A stretch of 64,000 nucleotides of DNA from Thermasporomyces composti (GCF_003386795.1 NZ_QTUC01000001.1:3534001-3598000), one strand, 5' to 3'; counted from the stretch's first letter, positions 1-9,337 are shown. The notes: generated from the sequence alone by a model not told the origin. Numbers and translations are program-made.

Positions 1-290
1 CGCCGGGTCCGGGCGCGTGGTGCGGCGGGTGGACGCCGGTCGGTGTCCGGATCGGGTCTTTGGTCCTTTTTCTGGCCGATGCAACCGTTCGAGGGATTCG
101 TGGGTTTAGGTAGGTGAACGCGCCCGGGACGGCGGACTGGGAGAGGGGGAGGCTCCCGGGGGGACGCCGGATACGCCGAGGCAGCCGATGGAGGTCACCG
201 ATGTCGGTGCGACCCGGCGCCGACATCGGGTGAGAGGACCGGCTGTCGGTATCCGGTTCGCCGCCACAGGTGGGGTGCCGCGTGGGCACG

Positions 291-337
291 GTCTGGTCGG
301 CTGGGCGCGAGCCGGGGCGCGCCCTAGCCGACCAGAC
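291..337. terminator. Strong hairpin upstream of murI
   Basis: A 12-bp perfect arm pair (291-302 with 326-337) continues, after one bulged base at 325, into a 7-bp arm pair (303-309 with 318-324) around an 8-base loop. There is no U-tract, which is usual for actinobacterial hairpin terminators. It would close transcription entering from the left, before murI. Confidence 0.6.
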
Positions 338-409
338 CGGCCCCGAGGGCGATGGGTCGTGACGGGTCGCCAGAGCGCCGAAGCCGGCGTGCCGGCCCGA
401 CCGTCACCG

Positions 410-415
410 TAGGCT
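410..415 (+). promoter_or_regulatory. -10 box of leaderless murI
   Basis: TAGGCT lies 7 bases before the GTG start at 423, the spacing expected when transcription starts at the initiation codon. No Shine-Dalgarno sequence is seen. Confidence 0.55.
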
Positions 416-422
416 GACGCCC

Positions 423-1217
423 GTGTCAGACTCGCCGATCGGCATCTTCGACTCGGGGTTCGGCGGCCTCACGGTCGCGCGAGCCGTGATGGACCAGCTG
501 CCTCACGAATCCGTCCTGTACCTCGCGGACACCGCGCGCTATCCCTACGGCGAAAAGCGCATCGCCGACGTCCGCAAGTTCGCTCTCGAGTGCTTGGATC
601 ACCTCGTCGACCAAGGCGTCAAGCTCCTGGTGATCGCCTGCAACTCCGCCAGCGCCGCCGTCCTGCGCGACGCGCGGGAGCGTTACTCGGTGCCGGTGGT
701 CGAGGTGATCCTCCCGGCCGCCCGGCGAGCGGTCGCCACGACGCGCTCCGGCCGGGTCGGGGTGATCTGCACCCGCGCCACCGCCACGTCGATGGCGTAC
801 GAGGACGCGTTCGCGGCGGCCCCCCACATCTCGCTGTACACGCAGGCCTGCCCTAGGTTCGTGGAGTTCGTCGAGCGCGGCATCACCAGCGGGCCCGAGC
901 TGTTGTCCGTGGCTCACGAGTACCTGGATCCGCTCACCAAGGCGGGTGTTGACACGCTCGTCCTGGGCTGCACCCACTACCCTCTGCTCACCGGCGTGAT
1001 CTCCTACGTGATGGGCCCGGAGGTGACGTTGGTGTCCAGCGCGGAGGAGACCGCCAACGACGTCTACGCCCGACTCGTGCGCGACGGGTTGGAGCGTCCC
1101 CGCGACCTGCCGCCGCCGAAGCACCGCTTCCTCACCACCGGTGATCCGGAGGCGTTCATGGAGATCGGCGGGCGCTTTCTCGGGCCGGAGATCACGTTCG
1201 TGGAGGAGGTGGTCTGA
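423..1217 (+). CDS. murI: Glutamate racemase
   Basis: This 264-residue cytoplasmic enzyme interconverts L- and D-glutamate to supply D-Glu for peptidoglycan. The N-terminal DSGFGG motif is at residues 10-15. The two catalytic cysteines sit in their conserved settings, C73 in ACNSASA and C183 in GCTHYPLL. Length matches the family (about 260-270). The GTG start is set by the TANNNT box 7 bases upstream. In many actinomycetes murI is followed by rph and rdgB; here the same order holds, but three other genes are inserted between murI and rph. Confidence 0.97.
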   Translation: MSDSPIGIFDSGFGGLTVARAVMDQLPHESVLYLADTARYPYGEKRIADVRKFALECLDHLVDQGVKLLVIACNSASAAVLRDARERYSVPVVEVILPAARRAVATTRSGRVGVICTRATATSMAYEDAFAAAPHISLYTQACPRFVEFVERGITSGPELLSVAHEYLDPLTKAGVDTLVLGCTHYPLLTGVISYVMGPEVTLVSSAEETANDVYARLVRDGLERPRDLPPPKHRFLTTGDPEAFMEIGGRFLGPEITFVEEVV

Positions 1218-1512
1218 GGGCCGGGCGGGTCGACGACGCGCCGGTGGCACGTGGAGAGCGGTTGCCGAGTGACGCCTCTCCACGCCTCATATGCGACGGC
1301 CTCACCGTGTCCGTCGGCTCGGACCACGCGCGGGTGACGCCGCTGCGCGAGCTGAGTCTGTCCGTGGGGGGGCCGACCACGCGGTGACCTGGTGGCGGCG
1401 AGCAGCCCGTTCGGGGATGCGCCGCTTGACGGTGCGTTCGTCTCGGCGAGCCGCGTCGCCAGCCGGGACGGCCGAGTGGACCGGGAGGGCCGATCGGACG
1501 GGCGCCGCGAAG

Positions 1513-1686
1513 TCACGGCTCACGGCGGCTGTTGGCGGTGATCGCGGCGACGGGAGGGATGACGGCGGCGACCGCGGACATGACGACCGCGGCGAGGACG
1601 GAGAACCTGCTCACCACCGCCCAGGCCAGGACGAACAGCGTGAGGCACACCGTCATGAGGACGAGGTAGAGCCGCCGGCGTCCCAT
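1513..1686 (-). CDS. Small DUF3099-like membrane protein
   Basis: A 57-residue protein with an N-terminal MGRRR cluster followed by two hydrophobic segments (roughly residues 6-27 and 29-50) and a short polar tail. Size, the two-helix layout and the ...AAITANSRR ending resemble the actinobacterial DUF3099 family of unknown function. The same frame is open far upstream, but that part is the antisense of the methyltransferase gene, so I start at the ATG at 1686. It is divergent from that methyltransferase gene, with 55 bases between the two starts. Confidence 0.6.
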   Translation of the reverse strand: MGRRRLYLVLMTVCLTLFVLAWAVVSRFSVLAAVVMSAVAAVIPPVAAITANSRREP

Positions 1687-1727
1687 GCCATTCAGCCTCG
1701 CGCGCTGGTCAGCCTCGCGCGCACTGG

Positions 1728-1733
1728 TAGCGT
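1728..1733 (+). promoter_or_regulatory. -10 box of the leaderless TrmA-family gene
   Basis: TAGCGT lies 8 bases before the GTG at 1742. It decides in favour of that GTG over the in-frame ATG at 1685, which would overlap the divergent small gene. Confidence 0.5.
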
Positions 1734-1741
1734 CGACGCTC

Positions 1742-3052
1742 GTGCGACCCGGCTCCGCGCAGGACCAGACCTCCGCCGCTCCTCCGGCTGACGGCACGCT
1801 GCTGGACCTGGACGTCGGTCCGGTAGCCCACGGCGGCTGGTGCGTCGCCCGGTACGACGGCAAGGTCGTCTTCGTCCGCCATGCCCTGCCAGGGGAGCGG
1901 GTTCGCGCCCGGGTCGTCGACACCACCACCCGGTTCGCCCGCGCTGAGGCGGTCGAGGTCCTGCGCGCGTCACCCGATCGAGTGGAGCCGCCGTGTCCGT
2001 TCGCCGGACCCGGCCGCTGCGGTGGCTGCGACTGGCAGCACGCGTCCCTGGAAGCCCAGCGACGGCTCAAGGCGGCGGTGGTCGAGGAGCAGCTGCGCCG
2101 GGTGGCCGGCATCGCGTGCTCTGTGACCGTCGAGGAGCTCCCACCGGTCGCGGGAGCTGACCCCGGTCTGGGGTGGCGGACCCGGGTGCGGTTCGCCGTC
2201 CGTGCGGACGGCGTGGTCGGGCTGCGTCGACACCGCTCACACGAGATCGAGCCGGTCGACCGGTGCCCGCTCGCCCATCCCGAGCTGGCTCGTCTCGGTA
2301 TCGGACGCCAGCGCTGGCCGGGCGTGACCGAGGTCGAGGCGGCCGTGTCGGCGACGACGGCCGACCGGGTGGTCGCCGTGTCCTCGCGGTCGGCGAAGCG
2401 CTCGCCGGCGGTGCCCCGGCTGGACGCGCCGGTCCGGGTCGTGCGCGGTGCTCCGGTGCCCGGACCCCACCTGCCGTACGTCCGCGAGCACGCGGCCGGT
2501 CGCCAGTGGCGGGTGAGCGCCACGAGCTTCTGGCAGGTCCATCCGGCCGCCGCGCAGACGCTTGCCGACGCGGTCGTCGCAGGCCTGGAGCCGCGTGAGG
2601 GTGAGCGGGTCCTCGACCTGTACGCCGGTGTGGGCCTCTTCGCCGGCGTCCTCGCCGGTCACGTGGGCCCGACGGGCCAGGTGACCGCGATCGAGGAGAG
2701 TCCTCTCGCTGTCCGCGACGCTCGCGTCAACCTGCGCGACCTGCCGAACGTCACGGTCGTGCCGGGCCGGGTCGAGCGCGTGCTGGGCCCCGGCGTCGAT
2801 CGCGAGCTCGCCGCGGACGTGGTGGTCCTCGACCCGCCGCGGTCGGGCGCGGGGCCGGAAGTGGTCCGACGGATCGCCGCCCTCGCCGGCCGGCGGATCG
2901 CGTACGTCTCGTGCGACCCGGCGACTCTGGCCCGCGACCTGAGCGCCTTCGGCGAGCTGGGCTGGACGGTGACGAACCTGCGGGCGTTCGACGCCTTCCC
3001 CATGACCCACCACGTCGAGGCGGTGGCGATCCTCCAGCGTCACGCGGGCTGA
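1742..3052 (+). CDS. TRAM-domain class I RNA methyltransferase (TrmA/RlmD family)
   Basis: Predicted SAM-dependent 5-methyluridine RNA methyltransferase, 436 residues. A TRAM-like N-terminus (about 20-75) precedes an iron-sulfur cysteine set C85-x7-C93-x2-C96 with a fourth candidate at C175. The SAM-binding segment LDLYAGVGLF is at about 290-299, the substrate motif VVLDPPRSG near 360, and the catalytic cysteine C390 is in YVSCDP. The family modifies rRNA or tRNA uridines; which base is targeted here cannot be told from sequence. It is followed 20 bases later by a permease gene on the same strand. Confidence 0.9.
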   Translation: MRPGSAQDQTSAAPPADGTLLDLDVGPVAHGGWCVARYDGKVVFVRHALPGERVRARVVDTTTRFARAEAVEVLRASPDRVEPPCPFAGPGRCGGCDWQHASLEAQRRLKAAVVEEQLRRVAGIACSVTVEELPPVAGADPGLGWRTRVRFAVRADGVVGLRRHRSHEIEPVDRCPLAHPELARLGIGRQRWPGVTEVEAAVSATTADRVVAVSSRSAKRSPAVPRLDAPVRVVRGAPVPGPHLPYVREHAAGRQWRVSATSFWQVHPAAAQTLADAVVAGLEPREGERVLDLYAGVGLFAGVLAGHVGPTGQVTAIEESPLAVRDARVNLRDLPNVTVVPGRVERVLGPGVDRELAADVVVLDPPRSGAGPEVVRRIAALAGRRIAYVSCDPATLARDLSAFGELGWTVTNLRAFDAFPMTHHVEAVAILQRHAG

Positions 3053-3072
3053 CCGCGACGGAGGGCGGAGCG

Positions 3073-4455
3073 ATGTCGGGAACCGAGCCACCGCAGCGTC
3101 CGAACCGTTCGGCCCGGCTGCGCCGCGACCTCGGGACGTTCGACGCGGTGGTCCTCGGGCTCGGCTCGATGCTGGGCGCGGGGGTGTTCGTGGCGTACGC
3201 GCCGGCCGCGGCGGCCGCTGGCCCCGGGCTCCTGCTCGGCCTGGTCGTCGCGGGTGTCGTCGCCTACGCCAACGCGACCGCCTCGGCCCGCCTCGCGGCG
3301 CGGCACCCGGAGGCCGGCGGGACCTACGTCTACGGCCGACGGCGTCTGGGTGACTTCTGGGGATACCTCGCCGGATGGGGCTTCGTCGTCGGCAAGACCG
3401 CGTCCTGCGCCGCGATGGCGCTCACCGTCGCCCACTACGTCGCGCCCGCGTTCCTGCGCCCGGTCGCCGCCGGCGTCGTGGTCGCCCTGACCGCGCTCAC
3501 CTACGCCGGCATCCGGAAGTCCGCCTGGCTGACCCGGGTCATCGTCGCGGTGACGCTCGGCGTGCTGACGTTCGTCGTCGTCGTCTGCCTCACGCTCCGG
3601 CCGGCCGACAGCGGGGACGCGGCGGCCGGGACGGAGCACGTCCCCCTCACGCTCGGCCAGGCCGGCACCTACGGGATCCTCCAGGCGGCAGGGCTGCTGT
3701 TCTTCGCCTTCGCCGGCTACGCCCGGATCGCGACGCTCGGGGAGGAGGTGCGCGACCCGGCCCACACGATTCCCCGCGCCATCACGCTCGCTCTGGGGAT
3801 CGTCGTCGCGGTGTACGCGGCGGTCGGCGTGGCGCTGCTCGTCGCCCTCGGCCCTGCTCGGTTGGCGACGGTCGCGGCGCCTTTGGACGCCGCCGTGCGC
3901 CTCATCGGGCTCGAGGCGGCGGCACCCGTGGTCCGGGTCGGCGCCGCCGTCGCCGCGCTCGGCAGCCTGCTCGCGCTGCTCCTCGGCGTCTCCCGCACCG
4001 TGCTCGCCATGGCCCGGGACGGCCACCTGCCCCGGGTGCTCGACACCGTCCATCCACGCACCGGGGTGCCGCACCACGCCGAGATCGCGGTCGGGGCCTG
4101 CGTGCTGGTCGTCGCGGTCAGCGTCGACCTGCGGGGGGCGATCGGCTTCTCGTCGTTCGGCGTGCTCACCTACTACGCGATCGCGAACGCGTCGGCGTGG
4201 AGGCTCCGACCGGACGAGAACCCGCCGCCCCGCTGGCTCCCCGGTGTCGGCCTCGTGGGGTGCGTCGTGCTCGCCGCCACCTTGCCGGTGCGGTCGGTCG
4301 CCTGGGGCGCGGCCGTTCTGGGCGTCGGGATCCTGGTGTGGGCGGCGCGAAGGCTGGCTCGACGACCGAAGCCGGGAAAACGTCCCAGCCGGGAGAAGGG
4401 CCGCGCGAGGAGACTCCTGTCACGCCGCCGCGGCCGCGGGCGACCCCACGGGTAG
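3073..4455 (+). CDS. APC-superfamily amino acid permease
   Basis: A 460-residue polytopic protein with about twelve hydrophobic segments. The first segment carries a GLGSMLGAGVF motif near residue 35, as in APC transporters (consensus GxGxxIGxGIF), and the C-terminal ~30 residues are very Arg/Lys-rich. It probably moves amino acids or amines by proton coupling; the substrate is not predictable. The ATG at 3073 was chosen because it follows GGAGCG and directly precedes the conserved N-terminus. The stop codon TAG is also the first three bases of the rph -10 box. Confidence 0.85.
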   Translation: MSGTEPPQRPNRSARLRRDLGTFDAVVLGLGSMLGAGVFVAYAPAAAAAGPGLLLGLVVAGVVAYANATASARLAARHPEAGGTYVYGRRRLGDFWGYLAGWGFVVGKTASCAAMALTVAHYVAPAFLRPVAAGVVVALTALTYAGIRKSAWLTRVIVAVTLGVLTFVVVVCLTLRPADSGDAAAGTEHVPLTLGQAGTYGILQAAGLLFFAFAGYARIATLGEEVRDPAHTIPRAITLALGIVVAVYAAVGVALLVALGPARLATVAAPLDAAVRLIGLEAAAPVVRVGAAVAALGSLLALLLGVSRTVLAMARDGHLPRVLDTVHPRTGVPHHAEIAVGACVLVVAVSVDLRGAIGFSSFGVLTYYAIANASAWRLRPDENPPPRWLPGVGLVGCVVLAATLPVRSVAWGAAVLGVGILVWAARRLARRPKPGKRPSREKGRARRLLSRRRGRGRPHG

Positions 4456-4458
4456 GGT
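4453..4458 (+). promoter_or_regulatory. -10 box of leaderless rph
   Basis: TAGGGT lies 6 bases before the rph ATG and overlaps the stop codon of the preceding permease gene. Confidence 0.5.
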
Positions 4459-4464
4459 CGGACC

Positions 4465-5208
4465 ATGACCAGAGTGGACGGTCGCGTCCCCGACGAACGA
4501 CGCCCGGTCCGAATCACCCGTGGCTGGCTCGAGCACGCCGAGGGGTCGGCACTCATCGAGTTCGGCCGCACCCGCGTGCTCTGCGCCGCCAGTGTCACCG
4601 AAGGTGTGCCGCGCTGGCGCCGCGACACCGGCCTCGGCTGGGTCACCGCCGAGTACGCCATGCTGCCCCGCGCCACCACGACCCGCAGCGAACGCGAGTC
4701 GGTCAAGGGCCGGCTCGGAGGCCGCACGATGGAGATCTCCCGGCTGGTCGGCCGGTCGCTGCGCGCGGTCGTCGACGTGGCGGCCCTGGGGGAGAACACC
4801 ATCGTGCTCGACTGCGACGTCCTCCAAGCCGACGGCGGCACTCGCACGGCAGCCATCACCGGCGCCTACGTCGCTCTCGTCGACGCGGTCCGCCACCTCG
4901 AACGGCAAGGCGTGCTGCAAGGCCAGGTGATCAAGGACTCGGTGAGCGCGATCTCGGTGGGCATCGTCGACGGCGTGCCGATGCTCGACCTGTGCTACGA
5001 GGAGGACGTCCGCGCCGAGACGGACATGAACGTCGTGATGACCGGCAGCGGTCGGTTCGTCGAGATCCAAGGCACCGCCGAGGGCGAGCCTTTCGACCGC
5101 AAGCAGTTGGACGACCTGCTCGACTTGGCGGCGGCCGGCTGTGCGGAGCTGGCCCGGGTGCAGGCCGATGCGCTGGCCGAGGAGCTCCCGGCGACGCCCG
5201 CTCGGTAA
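4465..5208 (+). CDS. rph: Ribonuclease PH
   Basis: Phosphate-dependent 3'-5' exoribonuclease that trims tRNA 3' ends, 247 residues, the usual length. Recognisable blocks are the N-terminal [28 protein letters not shown], the RGRTMEI-like stretch [34 protein letters not shown] and [19 protein letters not shown] near the C-terminus. The ATG is fixed by the overlapping TANNNT box. It is followed 58 bases downstream by rdgB, a standard actinobacterial pairing in RNA and nucleotide quality control. Confidence 0.97.
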   Translation: MTRVDGRVPDERRPVRITRGWLEHAEGSALIEFGRTRVLCAASVTEGVPRWRRDTGLGWVTAEYAMLPRATTTRSERESVKGRLGGRTMEISRLVGRSLRAVVDVAALGENTIVLDCDVLQADGGTRTAAITGAYVALVDAVRHLERQGVLQGQVIKDSVSAISVGIVDGVPMLDLCYEEDVRAETDMNVVMTGSGRFVEIQGTAEGEPFDRKQLDDLLDLAAAGCAELARVQADALAEELPATPAR

Positions 5209-5266
5209 CGGTGACGTCGCTCGGTCCAAGGCGTTCGACAAGGAGCGTTCGGTAAGGAGCGCGTTG

Positions 5267-5887
5267 GTGACGACGACCGTCCTGCTGGCGACCCACAACC
5301 GGAAGAAGCTCGACGAGCTCCGCCGGATCCTGCGTCCGCTCGTGCCCGACGTGAAGGTCCTCGGGTTGGACGACGTCCCGCCCTATGCCGAGCCGGCCGA
5401 GACCGAGCCGACGTTCGAGGGGAACGCCCGGCTCAAGGCTCAGGCCGCGGTAAGGCACACCAACCTGCCGTCGCTCGCGGACGACAGCGGCCTGTGCGTC
5501 GACGCCATGAACGGCATGCCTGGCGTCCTCTCCGCCCGGTGGGCGGGACGTCAGCCGGGCCGACCCCGTGAGTACGAGTTGCTGCTGGACCAGCTGGCGG
5601 ACGTTCCCGACGAACGCCGGGGCGCCGCGTTCGTGGCGTCGGTCGTCCTCGTGCTGCCGGATGGCACCGAGCACGTCGCCGAGGGCCGGCTGACCGGCCG
5701 CATCGCCCGTGAGCCACGTGGCCAAGGTGGGTTCGGGTACGACCCGGTGTTCATCCCGGACGGCGAGAGCCGCACGCTGGCGGAGATGACGCCGGAGGAG
5801 AAGGACGCGATCAGCCATCGAGGCCGCGCTCTGCGGCGCATCGCGCCGATCCTCGCGAAGGCGGCCGCCGAACGGGCACGCGGGTAG
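5267..5887 (+). CDS. rdgB: XTP/dITP diphosphatase (non-canonical purine NTPase)
   Basis: HAM1/RdgB-family housecleaning enzyme hydrolysing dITP and XTP to monophosphates, 206 residues. Motifs seen are LLATHNRKKLDELRRIL at the N-terminus, FEGNARLKAQAA, LADDSGLCVDAMNGMPGVLSAR, QGGFGYDPVF and the C-terminal SHRGRALR. The GTG at 5267 follows AAGGAG with 7-base spacing; an in-frame TTG is one codon earlier. Its end is only 12 bases from the convergent stop of the membrane glycosyltransferase gene. Confidence 0.96.
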   Translation: MTTTVLLATHNRKKLDELRRILRPLVPDVKVLGLDDVPPYAEPAETEPTFEGNARLKAQAAVRHTNLPSLADDSGLCVDAMNGMPGVLSARWAGRQPGRPREYELLLDQLADVPDERRGAAFVASVVLVLPDGTEHVAEGRLTGRIAREPRGQGGFGYDPVFIPDGESRTLAEMTPEEKDAISHRGRALRRIAPILAKAAAERARG

Positions 5888-5899
5888 CGCGTGGTGGTG

Positions 5900-7771
5900 T
5901 CACCAGGCCGGGAGGCCACGCGGGTAGGCGGGGTCGCCGGCCTTGCCGACCGGCGCGTAGACCAGGCAGCGGGCGGGGCGACGCTCCGCGGCCCCTCCCG
6001 GCATGACAGCCTGGACGGTGACCCGCCCACGCACGTGGTGCCAGACGACGTGGAAGCGTGACAGGAGCGGCGCGACGAGCGCGTACCGGCTGGGCACCCC
6101 CTGGTAGATGGGCACGACGTCGCCGGTCACCAACCAGATCCGGGGCGCGGTCGCCAGCACCTGGGGGAGAGGGCAGCGGTCCCGCTCGGTCGTGTCCGGT
6201 GAGGGCAGCGCGCGGAACGCCCGGTCGGTCGGCACGCCCAGTCGAGGGCCGTAGACCCGCACGGCCGCTCGGTCGCCCCCGCCCACCAGCAGGACGTCGC
6301 CCTCCTGCCACTTCTCCGCGACGAACGTCAGCGCGCTCCGGTAGTCGTCGACGCCGTAGAGGTACTCGAGGTCGTGCGTGAGCCGGGCGGGTGAGGTGAA
6401 GCAGCCGGCCACCACGACGGCCGCGGCGGTGGCGCCTGCGACACCGGCGGCGAGCCCCGGCGGCTTCACCCAGCGCCGCGCCCACCGGGCCACGCCCGCG
6501 GCGACCGTCTCGACGAGCACGCCCGGCAGCACCAGCAGACCGGGCACGCAGAACAACGCGAGCCGCCGTCCGAAGGGGTAGAAGCCGAGGACGCCGACCG
6601 TGTAGGCGGCGAGGAGCGGGAGTACGAGCAGGATCGCGGTCGCCGGCCGTCGACGCGCGGCGGCGGCGAAACCGGCGACGACGAGAAGCCACCCCCACGG
6701 GGTGGGGAAGCCGAGGACGTGGTGGGCGAAGTCGGCGAAGACGAAGCGGTGCCAGTCCAGCCACTGCCCGAGATCCGCCTCGCGGGGCCCCATGAAGCCC
6801 GCCCAATACGTGGTGAGGTCGCTGACCTGTCCGGTGAGGTGTCGGGCGTGCAGGGCGGCGCCCAGCACCGACGCCGCCGGCAACGCGAGCCGGGCCGCCA
6901 GGCGCGCCACTCCCACCTCGCGACGCCAGAGCTGGACGAGCGCGACCCAGCCCGCGAGGAACGGCGCGGTGAGCATGGCGGCGTGGGAGAACCACGGCAG
7001 GACGGCGAGCGCGAAGTACCAGACGTGCCACCGCGAGAGGCGCCACCGGCCGAGGCGGGGGCCGAGTCGCCTCCACCCACGACGCCGCTCGCTGCGTCCA
7101 GGGTGGTCGCTGCGTCCAGGGTGGTCGCTGTCGTTCCGCTGGTCGCTTCGAGACTCGTCGCCGTCCTCGGCTCGGTCGCTCGCCCGCTGATCGGTCCTCG
7201 CCGTGCGGTCACCCAGCATGTCGAGGCCGAGCAGGAGCAGCGCCGTGACGAGCAGGACGTCGCTGGCGTACTGCTTGGTCTGCGCGGTGTAGAAGACGAG
7301 CTGGGACAAGGTGGCCAGCAGCAGGAGGGGGACCAACGCCGCCCACCGGTGCCGCACGAGTCGGCAGGCGAGGACGGCGATGGCCGCGAGGGCGGCGCAG
7401 CCACTGACCAAGGCGACCAGGCGATAGGACTGCTCGCCGGTGCCGAGGACCCATGTGGTCGCTCGGACGAGGAGGAGCCAGCCCGGCGGCGCGGACTGCG
7501 CATCCGACAGCGGGCCGAGAAGCTCGGGGACCGAGTAGGCGTCCAGGCTCTGGACGAGCGCGAGCTCGTCGCGCCAGAAGGCGCGGTTCTGCCACCACAG
7601 GCCCACGCGCACCACGACCCCGGTGACGACGAGCAGGACGAGCGCGGCGGTGGCGGGGTCGAGGCGGGCGAGACGGCCCGTCGTTCGCTCACCAGCCGGT
7701 GCGCCCTCGGCTGGTGGGGATGGCCGCTCCTCGCTCAGCGTCCCGTCAGCCGGATGCGCAGCAGGATCCAC
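5900..7771 (-). CDS. GT-C fold membrane glycosyltransferase (ArnT/PMT-like)
   Basis: A 623-residue protein with a charged N-terminal tail, many hydrophobic segments and a ~130-residue C-terminal soluble domain. The first extracytoplasmic loop contains WRDELALV, the acidic pair typical of GT-C enzymes that use polyprenyl-phosphate sugars. The neighbouring gene encodes a dolichol-phosphate-mannose-synthase-like GT2, the enzyme type that would make such a donor, so the pair may glycosylate a lipid, glycan or secreted protein. The chosen ATG overlaps the GT2 gene by 37 bases; a later start is possible. An Arg/Asp/Ser-rich cytoplasmic loop near residue 225 contains an 18-bp tandem duplication. Confidence 0.75.
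   Translation of the reverse strand: MDPAAHPADGTLSEERPSPPAEGAPAGERTTGRLARLDPATAALVLLVVTGVVVRVGLWWQNRAFWRDELALVQSLDAYSVPELLGPLSDAQSAPPGWLLLVRATTWVLGTGEQSYRLVALVSGCAALAAIAVLACRLVRHRWAALVPLLLLATLSQLVFYTAQTKQYASDVLLVTALLLLGLDMLGDRTARTDQRASDRAEDGDESRSDQRNDSDHPGRSDHPGRSERRRGWRRLGPRLGRWRLSRWHVWYFALAVLPWFSHAAMLTAPFLAGWVALVQLWRREVGVARLAARLALPAASVLGAALHARHLTGQVSDLTTYWAGFMGPREADLGQWLDWHRFVFADFAHHVLGFPTPWGWLLVVAGFAAAARRRPATAILLVLPLLAAYTVGVLGFYPFGRRLALFCVPGLLVLPGVLVETVAAGVARWARRWVKPPGLAAGVAGATAAAVVVAGCFTSPARLTHDLEYLYGVDDYRSALTFVAEKWQEGDVLLVGGGDRAAVRVYGPRLGVPTDRAFRALPSPDTTERDRCPLPQVLATAPRIWLVTGDVVPIYQGVPSRYALVAPLLSRFHVVWHHVRGRVTVQAVMPGGAAERRPARCLVYAPVGKAGDPAYPRGLPAW
7091..7126. repeat. 18-bp tandem duplication inside the GT-C gene
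   Basis: Two identical 18-base units (7091-7108 and 7109-7126) lie in frame and double a DHPGRS-type hexapeptide in a polar loop between membrane segments. This keeps the frame and probably reflects replication slippage. Confidence 0.85.
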
Positions 7772-8421
7772 AGCGCCTCGACTCCGTCACGCCAGGTCAG
7801 CTTCTTGCCCTCGGCCCGGGTGCGAGCGCGGTAGGAGATGGGGACCTCGTACGGACGGTAGCCGCGGTGGAGGAGCTTGCCGGTCAGCTCCGCCTCCATG
7901 CCGAAGCCACTCGAGCGGATGTCGAGGCGACGGTAGAGGGACAGTGGCAGGAGCTTGAAGCAGGTCTCGAGGTCGCGGATGTAGGTGTTGAAGAGCAGGT
8001 TGGCGAAGGTGGTCACCGCGCGGTTGCCCACGACGAACCAGAACGAGTACGACGTGTGGCTGGAGAAGGTGCGGGTGCCGTAGACGACCTCCGCCTCTCC
8101 CTTCAGCACCGGGGCGAGAAGCTTCGGAATGTCGTCGGGGTCGTACTCCAAGTCGGCGTCGCAGATCGTCATGTAGTCGCCGGTGGCGACATTGCTCGCG
8201 GTGCGAATAGCGGCGCCCTTGCCCCGGTTGACCGCGTGGCGGTGCACGACGACTCGAGGGTCGTCGAGGTTGTCGAGCATCTCGCCGGTGCCGTCGGTGC
8301 TTCCGTCGTCGACGACCACCACCTCGAAGTCGCAGGGGTAGTCGACGTCGAGAATCCGCTTCAGGGCGCGGTCAAAGGTCGCCGCCTCGTTGTAGACGGG
8401 CACCAGGATCGACAGCTTCAC
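7735..8421 (-). CDS. Glycosyltransferase family 2, DPM1-like
   Basis: A 228-residue cytoplasmic GT-A enzyme. Typical motifs are LSILVPVYNE at the N-terminus, VVVVDDGSTDGTGE, the donor/metal motif CDADLEYDP and a late YGTRTF-SFWFVVGNRAVTTFANLLF stretch as in bacterial polyprenyl-phosphate mannose/glucose synthases. GTG at 8421 is preferred over the ATG at 8457 because a GGGGAG ribosome site precedes it and the conserved domain starts at once. It overlaps the downstream GT-C gene, suggesting translational coupling and a donor-synthase/transferase pair. Confidence 0.85.
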   Translation of the reverse strand: MKLSILVPVYNEAATFDRALKRILDVDYPCDFEVVVVDDGSTDGTGEMLDNLDDPRVVVHRHAVNRGKGAAIRTASNVATGDYMTICDADLEYDPDDIPKLLAPVLKGEAEVVYGTRTFSSHTSYSFWFVVGNRAVTTFANLLFNTYIRDLETCFKLLPLSLYRRLDIRSSGFGMEAELTGKLLHRGYRPYEVPISYRARTRAEGKKLTWRDGVEALWILLRIRLTGR

Positions 8422-8536
8422 GGCGGGACTCCCCACGGGGTTGGCGGACCCGGCCAAGGGCCGAGACCCAAGGGCTAGGACTGCCGGGACACGGTCTCAC
8501 GCGGACTCTCGAGCCACGCAACGCCGACGGGGAGCG

Positions 8537-8618
8537 TGCGAGAGGAGGGACTCGAACCCTCACGCCCGAGGGCACCGGATCCTAAGTCCGGCGCGTCTGC
8601 CAATTCCGCCACTCTCGC
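8537..8618 (-). tRNA. tRNA-Leu (anticodon UAG)
   Basis: A full cloverleaf can be drawn: a 7-bp acceptor stem (8612-8618 with 8538-8544), discriminator A, a T-loop GTTCGAA core, and an anticodon stem CCGGA/TCCGG enclosing loop CTTAGGA, giving anticodon TAG. A variable arm is present, as expected for class II leucine tRNAs. CCA is not encoded. Confidence 0.93.
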
Positions 8619-8735
8619 GTGTGACCCCGTCCGCGGCCGCCTAGTCTACGGCCACGAGTGGCCGCGCCGACCCGCCCCGAGCCGATCATGGAATCAGCTC
8701 GGAAGAGATCCACCGTCGCCCTGTCGGGCGCCCGG

Positions 8736-9209
8736 TCACAACCCGAGGTCGCGGCGAAGCTTCGCTACGTGTCCGGTCGCCCGGACGTTGTACTGTGCGA
8801 GCGCGATCGTCCCGTCCGGGTCGACGACGAAGGTCGACCGGATGACGCCGGTGATCGTCCTGCCGTACGACTGCTTCTCGCCGTAGGCGCCCCACTCCGA
8901 GAGCATCCGCTTGTCGGGGTCGGAGAGCAGGGGGAAGGTCAACCCCTCCTTCTCGCGGAACGCCTTGAGCTTGGCGGGCGAGTCGGGTGAGACCCCGAGC
9001 ACGGCGTAGCCGGCCGCCTGGAAGCTCTCCAGCGAGTCCCGGAAGTCGCATGCCTGCTTCGTGCACCCCGGGGTCATGGCCGCCGGGTAGACGTAGACGA
9101 TCACCTTCCGGCCGCGGTAGTCGGACAGGCGGACCGTCGTGCCGTCGGCGTCGCTGAGCTCGAAGTCGGGCGCGGGGTCGCCGGGACTGAGCCGAGGGGT
9201 GGGTGCCAC
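8736..9209 (-). CDS. bcp: Thiol peroxidase, Bcp/PrxQ-type peroxiredoxin
   Basis: A 157-residue thioredoxin-fold peroxidase reducing hydrogen and organic peroxides. The peroxidatic C49 and resolving C54 sit in MTPGCTKQACDFRD, the five-residue spacing of PrxQ/Bcp. Conserved GDPAPDFEL at the N-terminus and VVDPDG near the C-terminus are also visible. GTG at 9209 is favoured over an ATG at 9278 because a strong GGAGG site lies just upstream and the N-terminus then matches the family. Confidence 0.94.
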   Translation of the reverse strand: MAPTPRLSPGDPAPDFELSDADGTTVRLSDYRGRKVIVYVYPAAMTPGCTKQACDFRDSLESFQAAGYAVLGVSPDSPAKLKAFREKEGLTFPLLSDPDKRMLSEWGAYGEKQSYGRTITGVIRSTFVVDPDGTIALAQYNVRATGHVAKLRRDLGL

Positions 9210-9320
9210 GGATCCTCCAGAGCGGTGCTGGTCGTGCCACGGGGCACGCGGCGGTCGACGACCCCCATCATCCCCCACCGGCAGTCGCCCACCGATCTGA
9301 GAGGCTCCTTGATCGTCTTA

Positions 9321-9337
9321 TTGCACATTCCTTGCAT
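9321..9337. promoter_or_regulatory. Nur-like (nickel uptake regulator) box
   Basis: TTGCAC-N5-TTGCAT fits the Streptomyces Nur-box pattern tTGCaa-N5-ttGCAA in most positions. It sits 64 bases before the transporter's first gene, in a locally AT-rich promoter region. No cobalamin-riboswitch B12 box was seen in the leader. This suggests nickel-dependent control, by inference only. Confidence 0.5.

Larger units (their letters stand above)
1..422. other. Upstream region without a supported gene
   Basis: No convincing coding sequence is seen. The only open frame of note (188-412, plus) is Arg/Pro-rich with no recognisable domain, and it runs through the hairpin at 291-337, so I do not call it. 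The stretch holds that hairpin and, at its right end, the murI -10 box. Confidence 0.6.

Noticed and set aside
188-412. 74-residue plus-strand frame before murI
   Set aside because: Arg/Pro-rich without domain, crosses a strong hairpin and has no credible start signal.
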